This document shows positions 34,065-46,840 of a stretch of DNA of 64,000 bases, in pieces. Location of the stretch: contig JAHREC010000040.1 of NCBI GenBank assembly GCA_020081605.1, positions 1-64,000 on the forward strand. The letters run 5' to 3'. The notes beneath the pieces were generated by a model that worked only from the letters and a program-made list of their open reading frames with translations, had not been told where the DNA came from and ran no database searches. The translations under genes and the position numbers were made by a program. Each line of letters opens with the position of its first letter. Positions within the stretch are counted from its first letter, which is position 1. Origin of the DNA: Albifimbria verrucaria. Its lineage: Eukaryota; Ascomycota; Sordariomycetes; Hypocreales; Stachybotryaceae.

Positions 34065-34193
34065 CAGGGTAATGCTGGTATATCTATTATCGGCTAATTT
34101 ACTAAGCCTTCTATATATTTAGTTTTTATTCGATTTTAATTGGTTAATATACTGGTTTGCTACTTAGTCTGCAGCTTACCTGTTTCAAGGGGA
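34065..34193. mobile_element. MITE fragment (same family as 17081), right half
   Basis: AATGCTGGTATATCTATTAT, TTTACTAAGCCTTCTATAT and ATTTTAATTGGTTAATATAC match the inner part of the 17-kb MITEs in reverse, and the piece ends CTACTTAGTCTGC..CAAGGGGA followed by TA. The left half is missing. The pogo element begins directly at its broken edge. Confidence 0.75.
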
Positions 34194-34577
34194 TATAGTC
34201 GCTCGGACCAACGAGGCACTTGCAACGAAGTCAAAGCGGCAGATCTGCTAGGCGACATGTAGTTAAGCGCGCCTTTCGAGGTCATTCAAAATTAACCACT
34301 GAGGTGGAAACTTAACGGAGTGACGACTGAGCAAACCTAGGAAGAGTAGCTCACGTGCAGGGTTACCCAAATGGACTAAAAGAAAAGTTATAACTAGTTG
34401 ACTTACCAATCCAGATGACCATGTAGGTGAGATTATTAGAGATTCAGCACTGACACTAAAGCAAGATAACATTCCAGAAACCCAGATACAGTTACGAACC
34501 CTGCCAACGACAATTCCAGACCACATTACAGTCCATCACAACAGCCCATCGTTACAGCCCATCACTAAGTGGCAATA

Positions 34578-37500
34578 TCAATTCCGTTTGGTAGGTATCT
34601 CTTGCCTCTGAATTCCGAGACGAACTCTTGGAATCCTGTCCATTCTCTGTAGAGCTCGCGTTTCAATACGAATCACCGTCTCCTTGTAAAAGGTAGAGGT
34701 CGTCCATTCGAATGAGCAACCTAGAGCTCGCTGCATTCCGCCTTCGCTTCCACAGACTAGCAGGGCCTCCGGAGGTCTTCTGGCCTCGAACAGCGTTGCA
34801 GTCATTGAATATGTGTCGACGATTGTAAACAACTATGGGGACTATAGTCAGTCAAAAGAGTACGGTAACAGAGACTAATTACTCACCCGCATATCACCTG
34901 GCTTTGCGTTCTTTGCCTTCTCGACGATTCGCGCGGTTTCAGAGTCTTCTATGGGATCCCGGGGTATTACCCATCGATTGTCCTTGATCTCATGATGCGA
35001 CAGAGTAGAAGAAGCATAAGGGCTCCACATGAGACGACCTTTCCGGAGACCAAATATCTTGGCTTCAATCTCTTCGATGGGGAGGTAGCCCTCAAAACCA
35101 AAGAACCAAGGCTGCGTGTCCCAAAACTTTCCTCCATACACAGTGCGGATGATGAAAGGGGCTGCGAGATAGACTCCAAAGCTGTAAACGAGGAATATGG
35201 CTGCTGCAACTTCTATTGGGTTACTTTGACGAGAGCGATGCCTGGATGTTGTCATGAAAGAGCCCACTGGCTCTGGTGGCTTGCCAATGGCTGCGAGAAT
35301 TATTCCAATAAGGAAAGGAATGAAGTTGACTCGAAGAATCAAATTAAGCACCTTTCTCTTAAACGAGAGCTTCTTCGCGTGCCATACAGGTCGGAATTCA
35401 TCCCAATACACTATGGCAGCATGGCAGCCATCAAGAATAACAACATCATCTTCTCGGAGTTCCGAATGTACCGCATGGCTGGATTTGTCGATATCCGACA
35501 TGGTCCATTGTTCCTTGTCGACCGTTCCATCACCAGGATCGGAGATTTCGGTGTCTTCGTCTGCCGCCTTGAGAAAAAACTCTCTCTCAAACAGCTCTTC
35601 AGAGGGATCTCGCACATTCTCATCGTAGACACCGATGCCAGCAACTTGCACACTGGGCTCGATATCCCAGAGTTGTGCACCAAAGGCATCTTGTGTTTTG
35701 TGCCATGCTTGACCATGTTCAGCAGGCAAGAGACAAACGAAACGTTCGAAAAGTCGACTGTTGTAGTTTTCGAGGGACAGGCTGCATGAGATTAGCAAAG
35801 CTCAGCTGTCATCTAGAGCTGACTTACCGAGCAAATGCCAAGAATGCTGAGTCACTCCAAGAAATATGAGGTCTACGTCCCAACAAGCCCATTAGAGCAT
35901 ATGAGTAGTCCCCAGCCAAGAATAGGCTCTCTGTTTCTCTCGAGCTGAAGCAGTGCAATGCCACCGTCATCAACTCAAGATCACTCAACTTAAGGTTGCC
36001 ACTATAATGGTCAAGCAGTCGCCGAACTTGGTACCTGTCATCATCTGTTGCAAGACAGCGAGCCGAAAATTGATTCTTAGGAATGATTGTCCGAACTGGT
36101 TGCCCAGCTGTAATTGCACTGTAGTAGTAGGTAGTAATACGTTTTCCGGGACTGAGAAGAAGCTCGGGAAGGTCCAGATGGACTCGCCCCACTGCCTGAG
36201 AAGGAGGTCGATAGACTCTTCCTTTTCAGGTGTTCTGAGCATCACAACTAGTTTTTGGCAACCTCGAATAACGTCACTAATTCTCCAAACCTAGAAGTTT
36301 TAAGCCAAAAGCGACAGGCGTCGAAATATGGTTGAGACTTACATCGAGAGCCGTCACAGTAAGACTTGCGTTCTCGTCGGCCATACAGTTGAGAGATAGC
36401 CAGTAACATGGCAGTCCTGCTTCCCTTGTAGCGTGGCGGGCAAGCTCGTGCAATCTCTCCTGATCAGGCGCTGTGGGGAATTGCTTCGAGTTAAAAGCGA
36501 CGAAGAGATATTCAGGACAGCCTTGGTTGTTTTCTTGCATCCACTGTTCAAGTTAGCATTACGCCTATCATGTTATGAGCACTGATTGGCCTTACCTGCT
36601 TAACGTTGGTAGAATGGTACTCGAAGAACACTTCCCCATTGTCCGCATCCATCTCTCTCGTCGGTTTTTGGTCCAAGAAGCATAGTCGTCGAGGCAGCAA
36701 CACTCTTTCAAGTCGGTCCCTGCCTGATTTTTCCACCTTTTCGTCTTCTGTTGTATTCACTGATGCCGTATCGGAATAACTGACCATGGGAACTTTGGGA
36801 CCTGTATTGATACGAGACGGGATATACTTCTGAAGCCGGGGTTGCGCAATCTTGTCATCTTTCTCGTTTCTGCTCTTCTTTGCACGGCCATAATACCGGT
36901 ACGGAACAGAGGAATAGCGCCCGCCGTTTACAATCTCCTCCAGAAATCCGGAAGAACGGTGACTTTCATCGGGTCAGCAAGTCGATAAGAACAGGGAGGA
37001 TTGCACATACAATGAAGATCATGGGCATGATAAGAACTACAGCTTTCCACATATATTCAAGAGCTGGGAGCAAGTCCTTGAACGCGTCGGAGGACTCACT
37101 GTCATCTGGTATTGTGGTGAAAGCCCAGTTTGCAAGTCTCATGGAAAATGGCCCAACATTCTTGATTCGTCGTCTTCTCCAGGTCGTGCCTCCGGAGCCA
37201 TTCAGCACAGCATTGGTGCTCTGCACCTCAAGGGGCACGAACTTGCCGCTCACAGGATCTATTGTTCGATCATCGTAACGGCCAACGAAGTCGCGACCAA
37301 GGACGTCTTTGCCCCTGTGTACGACTTGCTCGTTACCCTTATAGCTGTAACGAGCTGCGGTGAGAGCAATGGTCTGTATCTTGGTCTGTGGAGTCATCTG
37401 ATCAATGTACGTCTGACGAGGATTAGTCGAAGATGAGCTTGCGCATAAATGCATATATACTCACAGCCTCCTCGTCCTTGTAGTTACCTATTACTTCCCT

Positions 37501-37713
37501 TTGAGGATCCATAACTATGAGATGTCTAGCGATATTTGTTGCCTTCTGCGCCACTTTGGGCGTTCCCTGGGCAGCTGTGTTGTTTCCGTCGCGTGCTTGG
37601 CTGGACTGATTGTTTGATCCTCCAGCAGGTTGTACAACTTTGTTGCGCTTCTGGGCTCTGCCGTGAAGTCTGCTCTTGACTGGCCAGTTAGCTCCCGAGT
37701 TAGTATTTGGCAT
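34578..37713 (-). pseudogene. HET-like membrane protein, multi-exon, with frameshift(s)
   Basis: Minus-strand gene with ATG at 37713 and TGA at 34578. Supported introns: 37413-37464, 36544-36595, 36291-36342, 35782-35827 and 34833-34886, all short with GT..AG. The N-terminal part is polar, then LPALEYMWKAVVLIMPMIFI forms a membrane helix. The central part (YWLSLNCMADEN..TALD/VWRISDVIRGCQKLVVML.. WGESIWTFP/ELLLSPG) matches the pattern of fungal HET heterokaryon-incompatibility proteins. The C-terminus has two membrane helices (LILRVNFIPFLIGIILAAIG, IEVAAAIFLVYSFGVYLAA) and a conserved end (FTIVDTYSMTATLFEAR..CGSEGGMQRALGC). One base is missing in a GGG run at 36166-36168, and another break or unusual intron lies at about 36960-37010. 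The total is roughly 850-900 residues. Function is inferred: self/non-self or membrane signalling. Confidence 0.7.
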
Positions 37714-38392
37714 TTTTCAACAATCTCCAACGGAGTAATGGTCAGAAGGGAGGTGCAAATCGTCGTTCAAGCAAGTATTGCACAAGCAACTAAAGGTGCA
37801 CCGGCCCATGGTTTCGCGGGGTGGGTTTCCATCTTTATTTCCCATGGGCCGCAGCCTGTGCGCATTGACATCCTAGTGTATCGCTTAACTGCCGCTTTGG
37901 TTGCAGGATTGAAACAAGGGGTTGGCTAAAGATCAGGCCACCAATAAAGCATCGTGGCTGAGGCTGTAATTTACCCCTGAGCGGCACAGATGTTGCGACA
38001 AGCTTGATCCTTTCAGTTGGTGAGTAAGCCGGGGATATAAATAGTCCGTCATATATATATATAGTGCAAGCACGTCCAATCACTACCCCTGTTACATATC
38101 GGCTTGGCGTCAGGCTTTTTATCAGGCTCCAGGATGAGACACCATGTCAGTCCTTCATTTTTCAACGTCTGACCAACATCTGAAGAGTAGCACTCTCGAG
38201 CTTGATCAAAGGGAGATGTCCTTTTCATCAACCCCGCGCAGAGTCTAGAACGATATGCGAGTATACTGAAGGAGGACGGAGACGAGTTCCCTTGCACGGT
38301 CCTGCAGTGGCACCATGGTGGGAAAAGATGCTGGCGATCCCACATAGGCCCCGCTAATTGAATGTGGATGCCACTTTCGCACAGGCCCCCAA

Positions 38393-40030
38393 ATGAATCG
38401 CCGCCAGATTCAACAAGCGAGTGAGATAAGTGCTATCGAAGCTGCTCCATTAACTGTCATGTGAGTTACCGTGGGGGCGGCATAAAAGATACAGGTTATC
38501 ATACTAATCTGTGTAAGAATCGCTCCCCAGACCTTTACAATGACGAAATGCTCGCAGGGCTTAGAGCTCTTGTCCACAAATTCAACATACCAGGCGCTTT
38601 TCTAGAAGAAGCATGCCAAAATGTCCTCAACTCATTTGGACATGTGAGGAAGAATGAACATTCTCTTTGTAAAGCCTTAGTTGTCCAAATAAGCATGTTG
38701 CAATTCTAACCATGGGTTTTCCAGGCACCTGGCTTCACTTTCTCCTGAAAAAGATTGAGCATGAGGAAGAGTTTGAACAACCAGAGGACAAAGACAAAGA
38801 CTTGTTTCGCAGTCTTGGAAGTCTTGTCAATAAGCTTGCTTCGTCAAAAACCAGTCTCTCGCCACAAGACCAGTCTTCGTCAGGCATAAGAATCCCATTC
38901 AGACATATCGAACCTGATTCGGATAGATATTGGTCTATCGGTGCATATGTACTTCTTGCAGATGATGCACCACTTTGCAGCAACCCGGAGGCTGTGCAAT
39001 CAAGTCAGCAGCGACGCTTTTCCGCTGGCGATAAGCCACCGGAGATCCAGGACGCGAAGTTGCAGAAGGGGAGTTCATTGCAAATTTTCTGTTCAACCAA
39101 CGCAAGCAATCCAACGTTACGTTGATTTGCTTCGGGCCGCCAATCCAACTCATTTGTCAACTAGAAGCTCTCCCCGATATGCTACAAGTCAATGAAGTAC
39201 TGGAGCATCCCTATATTCTATGGGAGTTGATCATGTACAATCTCTCTATTGCTCTGGATAATGAAATGACAAGCCTCATCGAGGTATTTGGAACAGAACA
39301 ACGGGTTGGTGGTTATGCATCTCGTGTGGCTCGTGAAGCCAGTACTAATTATTGAACAGAATCTCGGATATCTTACAGGCCGACCCTTGAAACCATTGCA
39401 CGATATTGACTTTTCTGGATTGCATCTCTTGGTTGATCACATGATTCTCATCCTCGAGGGGGCAAATGGTCTTCTTGCTACGATAAACGGACTGGTTGAG
39501 CACCATGACATCGAACTTCTCCACAATCCATCGTTGCTCGCGAGGAAGACACGCGATGCTTTTAGATACCGCCGCCGTTTCATTCAGTCCGTGGTTGAGA
39601 GAGGTACCACGTTTGACAAGCGCATAAATAACATGATCAGCCTGGTATGTCGTCGACACGACACTCTCCGATGATGAGATATTTGACACCTTTCCGTTAG
39701 TTCTTCAGTCATGTATCGCTCCAAGACAGCGGTATCTTGATGAAAGACAGCAGTAGTCTGAGAAGCATTGCCCTCCTCACACTGATTTTTCTCCCCGTTA
39801 CGACCATTGCGACATTCTGTGGTGCTGAATTTATATACATGACGGAAGATAACGAAGGATCCTGACGAATACATATGCACTCATCTGGGTGGGTGGTCCT
39901 GACAGGCTCCGCCCTTGTGACCCTTTTCTTGGTTTTGGCCTGGTTCTTTCATCTGAGTTGGTTGGACAAACGCTTCGCTCGAGGTAGAGTCGTGTCGCCA
40001 AGCACGATAAATCCTCCTTCAACCGCCTGA
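38393..40030 (+). pseudogene. CorA-like membrane protein (fungal Mg2+-transporter-like), broken
   Basis: Plus-strand reading in order: LYNDEMLAGLRALVHKFNIP, then WLHFLLKKIEHEEEFEQPED, RYWSIGAYVLLADD, EVAEGEFIANFLFNQRKQSN, EVLEHPYILWELIMYNLSIA, then an exon from about 39360 with LHDIDFSGLHLLVDHMILIL, GLVEHHDIELLHNPSLLARK and FIQSVVERGTTFDKRINNMI. The end carries two membrane helices, SIALLTLIFLPVTTIATFCG and VVLTGSALVTLFLVLAWFF, with a TGA between them at 39863-39865 and the final TGA at 40028-40030. This is the topology and wording of the large fungal family related to CorA channels, whose members mostly lack the GMN motif and have unknown roles. At least two frame changes plus the stop show decay. 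Confidence 0.72.
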
Positions 40031-40539
40031 TAGCTATAGTCTGGACCTCCGAGGACGTTCCATGTGTTGCACTTGATCTCCTGACATATGAGCCAAAGTA
40101 TCATTTCTAGAGAAGTTCCGGCCCAGTGCGTTTTGCCAAGTGTTTAGGAGGAGTCCTGCACATATTTTTAGGGTTGTCCGGAAATTCATCACCCCCAGAG
40201 TTCTTCGAGCACAGGCTCTGTCTGTCAGAGGTCGCCGCCCTCGACGTTATCACTCACTTCATTTTCCGGCTCTGTGATAAGCAAGCAGTGGGACTTGGCA
40301 GCCGTATCCTGCAACGGACCAGCATCGAACAGTGGCTGCAGACCGTCATAGGATAGATGAATAAACCCAGAATCCTCGATTACTGATCTTAAAGCCGACT
40401 AGGGATAGGCGCGGAGGATGTCCATTGGGCTTTTCTATGGTTGTCTGCTTCGCTTCCCAAGGCTGTTGACTCTCCGTCTGAATTATATCACCCTTCATCA
40501 TTAGCCTGATGCCGCTACCCTAGAGCCGATCTTTATAGC

Positions 40540-41177
40540 AGCGCTTACCTCCTTAGTATTCCTAACCTTCTTAAGCTCCTCCATCAGCCGTCGGCCGTAG
40601 TCTAGGATCATATTAACTCCATGCGTTAATAGCTTCGCATTGTAGCCATAGATCATCATGCAGCAGCGTGGCAGGTCCTTACACAGAAAATCACGCAGCC
40701 ACATGCGCCTGAGGTGTCCCTTTCCCTCCATGAGCCGTATATATGGCCATCGAGGCCGGTAATGGCAATTATACTGCCCGGTCGTTAAGAAACATATATT
40801 CTTATATGAAGAAATAGTACCTACTCGGCAGAAGCCGGCGAGCCTGGCTCTGGTATAGATAGCTGGGTGAAGCCGAAGAAGTGCTGATCGAAGCTGATGT
40901 CTGTATCGCCTATCTCGACCTGCCAATCGCCCGACGGGTTGGCCACCAGCTCAGACAGGAATGCAGGCACGCCGCCATGGAACTCGACCAGCGCAACCTT
41001 TTCCGTATCGTCGTAGCAGGAAGGCACAACAGTCACAGTGACAGCCAGTTTCGATCGATTATCTTCCGCCAGGTTATCGTCGATAGTAGCCTTCAGCAAT
41101 CCAGCCAGCTCCTCGTCGGCCTGCAAGGCTAGGAGGCCGGTAACACGGAAAACAGGGCCCTTCTTTCTAGCAACCAT
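40540..41177 (-). pseudogene. SERAC1-like alpha/beta hydrolase, N-terminal fragment
   Basis: ATG at 41177 starts a leader found at the front of fungal SERAC1/PGAP1-like hydrolases that are often fused to NB-ARC, NACHT or TPR parts: VFRVTGLLALQADEELAGLL, VVPSCYDDTEKVALVEFHGG, FLSELVANPSGDWQVEIGDT, FDQHFFGFTQL. An intron (GTAGGT..GGGCAG, about 40770-40823) leads to IIAITGLDGHIYGSW, a one-base break near 40727 beside a CCC run, then GHLRRMWLRDFLCKDLPRCC and YGYNAKLLTHGVNMILDYGR up to LKKVRNTKE. The catalytic GHSxGG part and everything after it are missing. It is an isolated 5' piece. Confidence 0.7.
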
Positions 41178-41579
41178 CTCGATTTAGAGGTTCATCGTCC
41201 AACACAGCCTTTACTAGGACCTTAACCGGTGGGTAAGTAGCAGGCGGACAGGGACGTGGCTGCGCATAGAAGGGGAAGAAGCAGATGGGGAGCGACTACG
41301 GCGAGCTCTCCAGGCAAGGCTGAGCGCAAATCACTGCATCAAAGGCCAACTGCGGGGAGTGAAGAACAGGCACAAGGACACAGGCTGCTGACACAGCTGA
41401 ACTGCAGGGCATTCTTCGGCGTAAGCCCAACGCAGCCAATCAAGGTATTTTCTTCCAGGCAACACAGCCGCCCTGGCTCAGGAGATGCCAAGATACTAAG
41501 AGATAAACATTCATCCAGACCTATAAGAAGAGTGGCACAGAAAATTGCTGCCATTGTACTACGTAAGTGTGAAGCTATG

Positions 41580-42068
41580 CATCGTTTGTAAAGTGTTAGG
41601 ATGCTTCACTCACAGCATCCCTTGTCGAAGGTCCAAGACATTAAGATGCATAGATTCCGCCTTTGCTCTATTGACCTTCTGATAGTGTGTCGCCGCGAGA
41701 TTCGCCATGCTCCTGACCGTAGCAGGGTGCTTCTGTCCTAACACCTCTCGTCGAAAATCTAATTCCTTTCTGTCTACGGGTTCTTTCTAACTCCATCGTC
41801 CCCGCTCATATAGAAACCCAGATACACGGCTAAATAGCTCTGCTACTTCAATCTGCTTTCCACTTACCTCGGCCCACTCTCCTACCGCTATAGCATGGGC
41901 CAAATACTCTTCACATTGCCCCCATGTTTCGGGTTCAGATAAAGGGAAGACCTTCTGAATAACGTCCACCACAATCCTGGAATAGTTTATCTCTGCTGTT
42001 ATCTGATTATCACCATCCGCGTTATTTTCCTTGATTTCCATCTTATTCATAATATTCATGCTTAACAT
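41580..42068 (-). pseudogene. TPR (kinesin-light-chain type) fragment of an NLR-like protein
   Basis: The minus strand reads VFPLSEPETWGQCEEYLAHA, AELFSRVSGFLYERGRW, then in another frame FRREVLGQKHPATVRSMANL, AATHYQKVNRAKAESMHLNV, LDLRQGML and KHPNTLQTMHSF. These are TPR units of the type that close fungal NB-ARC/TPR receptors. Three frames are needed within 490 bp and no start or end is present. It lies upstream of the hydrolase fragment on the same strand, the reverse of their order in a fused gene, so the two are separate relics or have been rearranged. Confidence 0.65.
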
Positions 42069-42069
42069 G

Positions 42070-43382
42070 TATCGTGTTCCTTCCTGTACAAGCTTATGTA
42101 CCTCATAACACCGCTTCTACTTTTGATTATGGATGGACCCGCCTCCCAAAATACTTGGTAACTGCACGCGCATTTAGGCTCGGTCTACTGCTATCTCTAC
42201 GTAGCATTAGGTTACGCCTGACTCCCTTGTAAAAGACTGCACCCGCGTTCCGGATCTTGACTTCGGGCTGAGCTTTATTAAACTGCACCCGGCTTCGGCC
42301 CCACATCATTTTTCAACGCGGTTCCATTGACGTCAATGGAATCCAATGCCCTGACTATCCTGGACTGCTTTGAATTCGGGTTGACGTTTACACTACGTTG
42401 AGCCTCTCTCCATTGTCAAACCTTAACCCATCATAGATAGCCGGCTGCAATTATTGATTACAAACGTGTCCCAACTCCATGCAATGTGATGTAGCCATGT
42501 AGGGCGGTAGTGCGCCCACATATCGAACCTTAATAATTTGAATTCAGAGATAATATTCTTTCCATACTTTCCGGACGGTATTGTCTTTGTAGCTCTGGCC
42601 TGGGTCTCGACCGAATCTTATCGCCCCGGCCTGCCTTCTTGCCGCCTTTGCATTCCATTGCCCATTGACAGGGTCAGAAAAATCCTGCTCGTGCTTCGGT
42701 CTTACTGAAGTGCTTGATACTGCATTGTTCAATGATTCTGCCACTGTATCAACATGGAACCTACACCCTCCAACCTCGCGACTTAGCTTGGAGATTGCCA
42801 TTATCTGCGCACTCACGGTTGAGAAGGATGGTATAGAACAGGGTTGAGGGTTGAAAACAGCGGTCGAGTCCTGGTCCTCGTGGTGCTTCGCAGAGCCGTC
42901 ATGTAGCATTCTGCCAATTTTATGAGTGTAAGTCGAAAGGAAGATGGGGTATTTGGGCGAAATATGCAAATGCGAAAGTCGGCAAATGTCTTCGTGACAT
43001 CTCACGTTACTCGGCGGGCTCAGCATTGTGGGGTCGGTAAGTAGCAAGGCTGTGCTATGTTCACAGAAAGTTTAAAATTAAAGCATTTACATTCCAAACG
43101 TCAACATCTTACCGCCATCGTAACCGCGGACTATTCGGTATTCTTCTTCTAATATTACATCATCTGGAGACTCCCCGTCCACTTAAACAAAAAATAACCC
43201 ATTTACAGTGAATCATCATTATCTCATTATTACAATACCGTCTAAACCCAAGATTCCAAGTGAGACTAGTATTAGTAGCAAATGAAAAGAATTGGGCGAG
43301 GTCTAGTGATACATAGGCGCCCCTTGGTATACCTCATAAATCGTCATGAGACCTGGGGATGGATATTTGCGGTAGATCGCCA
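42070..43382. other. Region without a clear gene; possible PNP-domain scrap
   Basis: On the plus strand at 42778-42846, SLEIAIICALTVEKDGIEQ resembles the first beta strand and helix of the purine-nucleoside-phosphorylase domain that opens many fungal NACHT proteins, but the next motifs are not visible and a stop follows. An overlapping minus-strand frame at 42544-43047 has no domain. I see no other gene. Confidence 0.3.
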
Positions 43383-43472
43383 GCACAAATATTTAAGCGG
43401 TCTCGCTCTAATTCTGAGCATTCGAATCACAGAGTAGTCTATGTTACATTGAGTCTAATCCTTCACTATATC

Positions 43473-43700
43473 ATGAAAATTTCAAATTTGTTTTTCATTA
43501 CTGGACTTGTACCTGCTACTGTTGTGGCAGGTCCTGCTCCAAATCCAAATCCAGAGCCAGAACCTGCTCCTCAAGTCACCCAACCCCTTAGATGCATTTT
43601 GCGAGGCGATGTGGACAGCAAAAGATTTCCAGCTCGATGTGCTCCAAGCGCTGGCAAGTTTAAAAAGGCAGCACAGTATCTTTTACTTGCCAAGTTCTAA
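43473..43700 (+). CDS. Small secreted Pro/Asn/Glu-repeat protein
   Basis: ATG at 43473 starts a signal peptide (MKISNLFFITGLVPATVVAG), followed by a PAPNPNPEPEPAP repeat and a 40-residue mature part with two Cys, ending in TAA at 43698-43700 (75 residues). A TATA-like AATATTTAAG lies about 85 bp upstream (43387). The downstream frame is ambiguous: the +2 frame (LDAFCEAMWTAKDFQLDVLQ) also reads well from about 43580, so an indel or an unseen intron may alter the C-terminus. Small size and signal suggest an effector-like or cell-wall peptide. Confidence 0.45.
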   Translation: MKISNLFFITGLVPATVVAGPAPNPNPEPEPAPQVTQPLRCILRGDVDSKRFPARCAPSAGKFKKAAQYLLLAKF

Positions 43701-46700
43701 CAGACACGTATGTGTTACTGGTCCTTTACAAGATAAATAAGCCATATACTTATATACTGAAACCTTGCAGACTGTGGCTCAGGGTTGGACCATCCGGAGG
43801 GTTTTTATTGAAAGAAATCAGGATGCCGTCCTCCCATGTGTCGGTAAGTATAATATTCCAGGGTGCTACTGGGAGGCTAGTAGTTGACTTTTTTAATTTT
43901 TTAATTTAGGCGCTACTCTTCCAAAGTGCTAGAAAGCGACTTCATCTGCTCAACTTCTACTTTCTTTACCTTGTACCTTGTTTTTCCTTTTCTTTTTCTT
44001 AAATATCAAAGAAAGCTAGGGATCAAATTGTTTCGGAAAGTGGGCTCGGCCGTCTTGATACTCATGGGTGATAAATGTTTGCGGCCTTGACCGGCTTCAT
44101 GAACTGTCCATTTGGATAAAACTCCAAAGAATCAATATTGTAGTTAGGTTAATGCTGATGAATTTTGACCGCGAATTTAAAAAGTTTTGTTCGAATAACA
44201 TACCAGAATGGAAGAATTGCCTCCATTTGCACTCTTCCCTTATTTATCACGCAAATCCACTCGTGTAGCTCCCGCGCATCGCAACATAAACCATGATTAA
44301 AAGCACGTATATGTAGAATCATGCATGTACCTACTGAATCCCCTTTCAGCTCGGCGTATTATTGCATTCCCTTAATGACTGCTACCATCATCCGGGATTT
44401 GTTTTAGCTGCCGTTTCTGTGCTCGGCACAACATGCCTTTTTTTTTTTTTTTTTGGGTTCGTGGTACATAACAATAGCATAATCTGCTTCCTGAACGTAT
44501 TCTTGGCCAGCATCCTGGCTTACTACTTTAATCTTCATGTGGCTTTATACTTAGCTTAACAGCCATACTCAATCTCTATATACAAACCAGAGGACGAGTT
44601 TACTTATCTCGGTGACAAGTCCATTCAGAGAGTTGTTGAAATCCTAAGGTGCAGAGAGGTCATGTTAATTATATTACTATGGAGAGTCCATAAGGATCAT
44701 ATTACGTACCGATACCCTTTGTTCACGTCTTATAAACTGAAGGAAGGAGAATGAACGTACCAAATCGCTGCCTTTGCCCAATAAGGGCTATGGCTCTGTG
44801 GATTATACCTTGGTCGCAATCACTTGACCACTCACACTTAGATTCTGATTAATTTGCATTCCATAATCGTAGAGCAAACTGGATTTCTTCGTGGCAACAA
44901 TCGTTGAGCTTGACATGCTCGATGAAGCAGTGGAAAAAGCCAAGCTATAGGAAACGTGCAATGATCGAGGGAAAAATCTAGAATACATTAGATCAAATTT
45001 AGGAGAAGGATGGGCAAATGATTCGGCTGACCAAACAGTCAACTGGAAGCATATAACGTAAATGGTTCATACGGAACAACAGATGCCTCTATAGCGGTTG
45101 CGAGATGAAGATGAATGTTTTGCAAAGTTGGCGTTGATGAATCTGATCATCTTTAGCAGCATCTTCTTGTGCGGGCTCCACACTAATAGTTTCAGGTTCA
45201 GAACCACACAGTTTGCATAGGAGTCTCAGTCCCCTGCCAGTATCGTGTGATGATCTGAATAGAGGTCTGAAATTCCTCCGTCGAATAGGCATTCCACTAG
45301 CCAAACTCGACTCGCCAATAATATCAACATCATGTAACCGTATGACGAATTTCTAGATGTCATCAGTAAAATGCCAAAAGGTCTCTATTGCTGAAGTCTC
45401 AATATACTAGCACTTGTATCGGGCCTGAAAGAGTGGAATGCAATGATCAGCAGTCCCTCAGAGAACCATGAGGTGTTAAAAGTATCCCTCTGCGTGTTAA
45501 TGTGAGTTTGATCCCAATTTTTAGGTCATAGGACCCGCTGTAGCCTCGTGTAGTGGACGGTTCAACGCATAGAGCATACAAAGGCTATAGGTGGGAAATT
45601 GAAAAGGACGCACTGATGGAGTAGAAGGGTAGCCATCCAAAACAAAGTATGGGTGCTTTCTTCTACATTACTAAACGCCATAACATGATGGTGGCCAAGT
45701 AGTTGATACTCGCTGTAGTGACTAGTTTCGACAAAGGACAATGCTTCAGCTGACTAAAATCTTCTCATGGTTTTCTCCCGGGGCGATAGCTTGGTGGACC
45801 ATGTTCAGCTAAAAAGTGGTAAGCAGATGAACATTTGCCGGTAGGAAGTCCTCCAAGTTCGCAAGAGCTGACCTGTCATATGATCGCGGTGAGCCAAAAA
45901 CTGGCACGCTGATAAGGGAATTAGTAAGTTTGTTGGACCAGACATGGTCCGCAATGCGACGCGATATGCGTAATAAAAACTCCCTAATCCAATTGCGGTT
46001 GCATTCCTGAATTCGTATCTGAATTCATATAACAGTGGCCTTGCTTGGATGAGACAGCCTAACCTGTAGGCTCCTCGAATAGGGCCGAGCATCGTCATCT
46101 AGATCGTTCCATGAAATCTTATGCATGTGAGGAATAAGTACGCAGGAGCCGCGCGTATACACACGAGGACGTGATACGCATTAAAGGGATAACGTGCTCC
46201 TTTCCTACACAAGTTGGACCAACGTGAGTGACGCTAGCAAGGCTAGTAACAAAGAGAGTGACGGCATTCATAATGATATTCAGGAGTCAAGAATTACACT
46301 ACTGGAAAGCAGCTACGATTGTAATATAAAAAGCAGTGACTTGCATAGATGATATGCTGTGCCAAACATACGTGCGAGTGATGGCTTTTATGCATTGCGA
46401 GAATGGCGGGCGCTATCATAATGATTCTTCATCTGCTAGCCTTCACTGATAAGATATTCAAATACCCAATAATTCCCTTCAAATGCCATGAGAAGGCCGG
46501 ATAGCTTGCCCTCCGATCCAATCACGAACCGGGTTGTACATGAGGGAGCCGAGTTTGCCGTGGCCCCTTCTTCCCTTACGGTTTACGGATTAGCCATCTA
46601 CCAAAAGCCCACATCTATTCCCGATGCCGGAGACATTGCATTTCAAGTTTCATACGCTAGAAATGGGACTACAATGCCAAACTTTAAATTGGTCAGGTTT

Positions 46701-46835
46701 ATGTAGGACAGATGTAAGTTTGAGGGTGACTGTGATACACCTGAAAGGTCCACTATGCATTACGGCCCTGACCCTAAGCCGGGCCCGCTAGAGGCCCCAC
46801 CAGCTAAGTGGACTACGAAGGGATGTGACTGTTGT
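43701..46835. other. 3-kb gene-poor stretch
   Basis: Only scattered frames under 100 codons. An 18-T run lies near 44439-44456. No domains, signal peptides or convincing introns are seen. Confidence 0.35.
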
Positions 46836-46840
46836 GATGT

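Noticed and set aside
34992..35789. 265-codon plus-strand frame
   Set aside because: It is antisense to the HET-like gene, which shows introns, membrane helices and family motifs on the minus strand.
42778..42846. Possible start of a PNP domain (IAIICALTVE)
   Set aside because: Only one motif is readable and a stop follows. Noted in the region entry but too short to call a gene.
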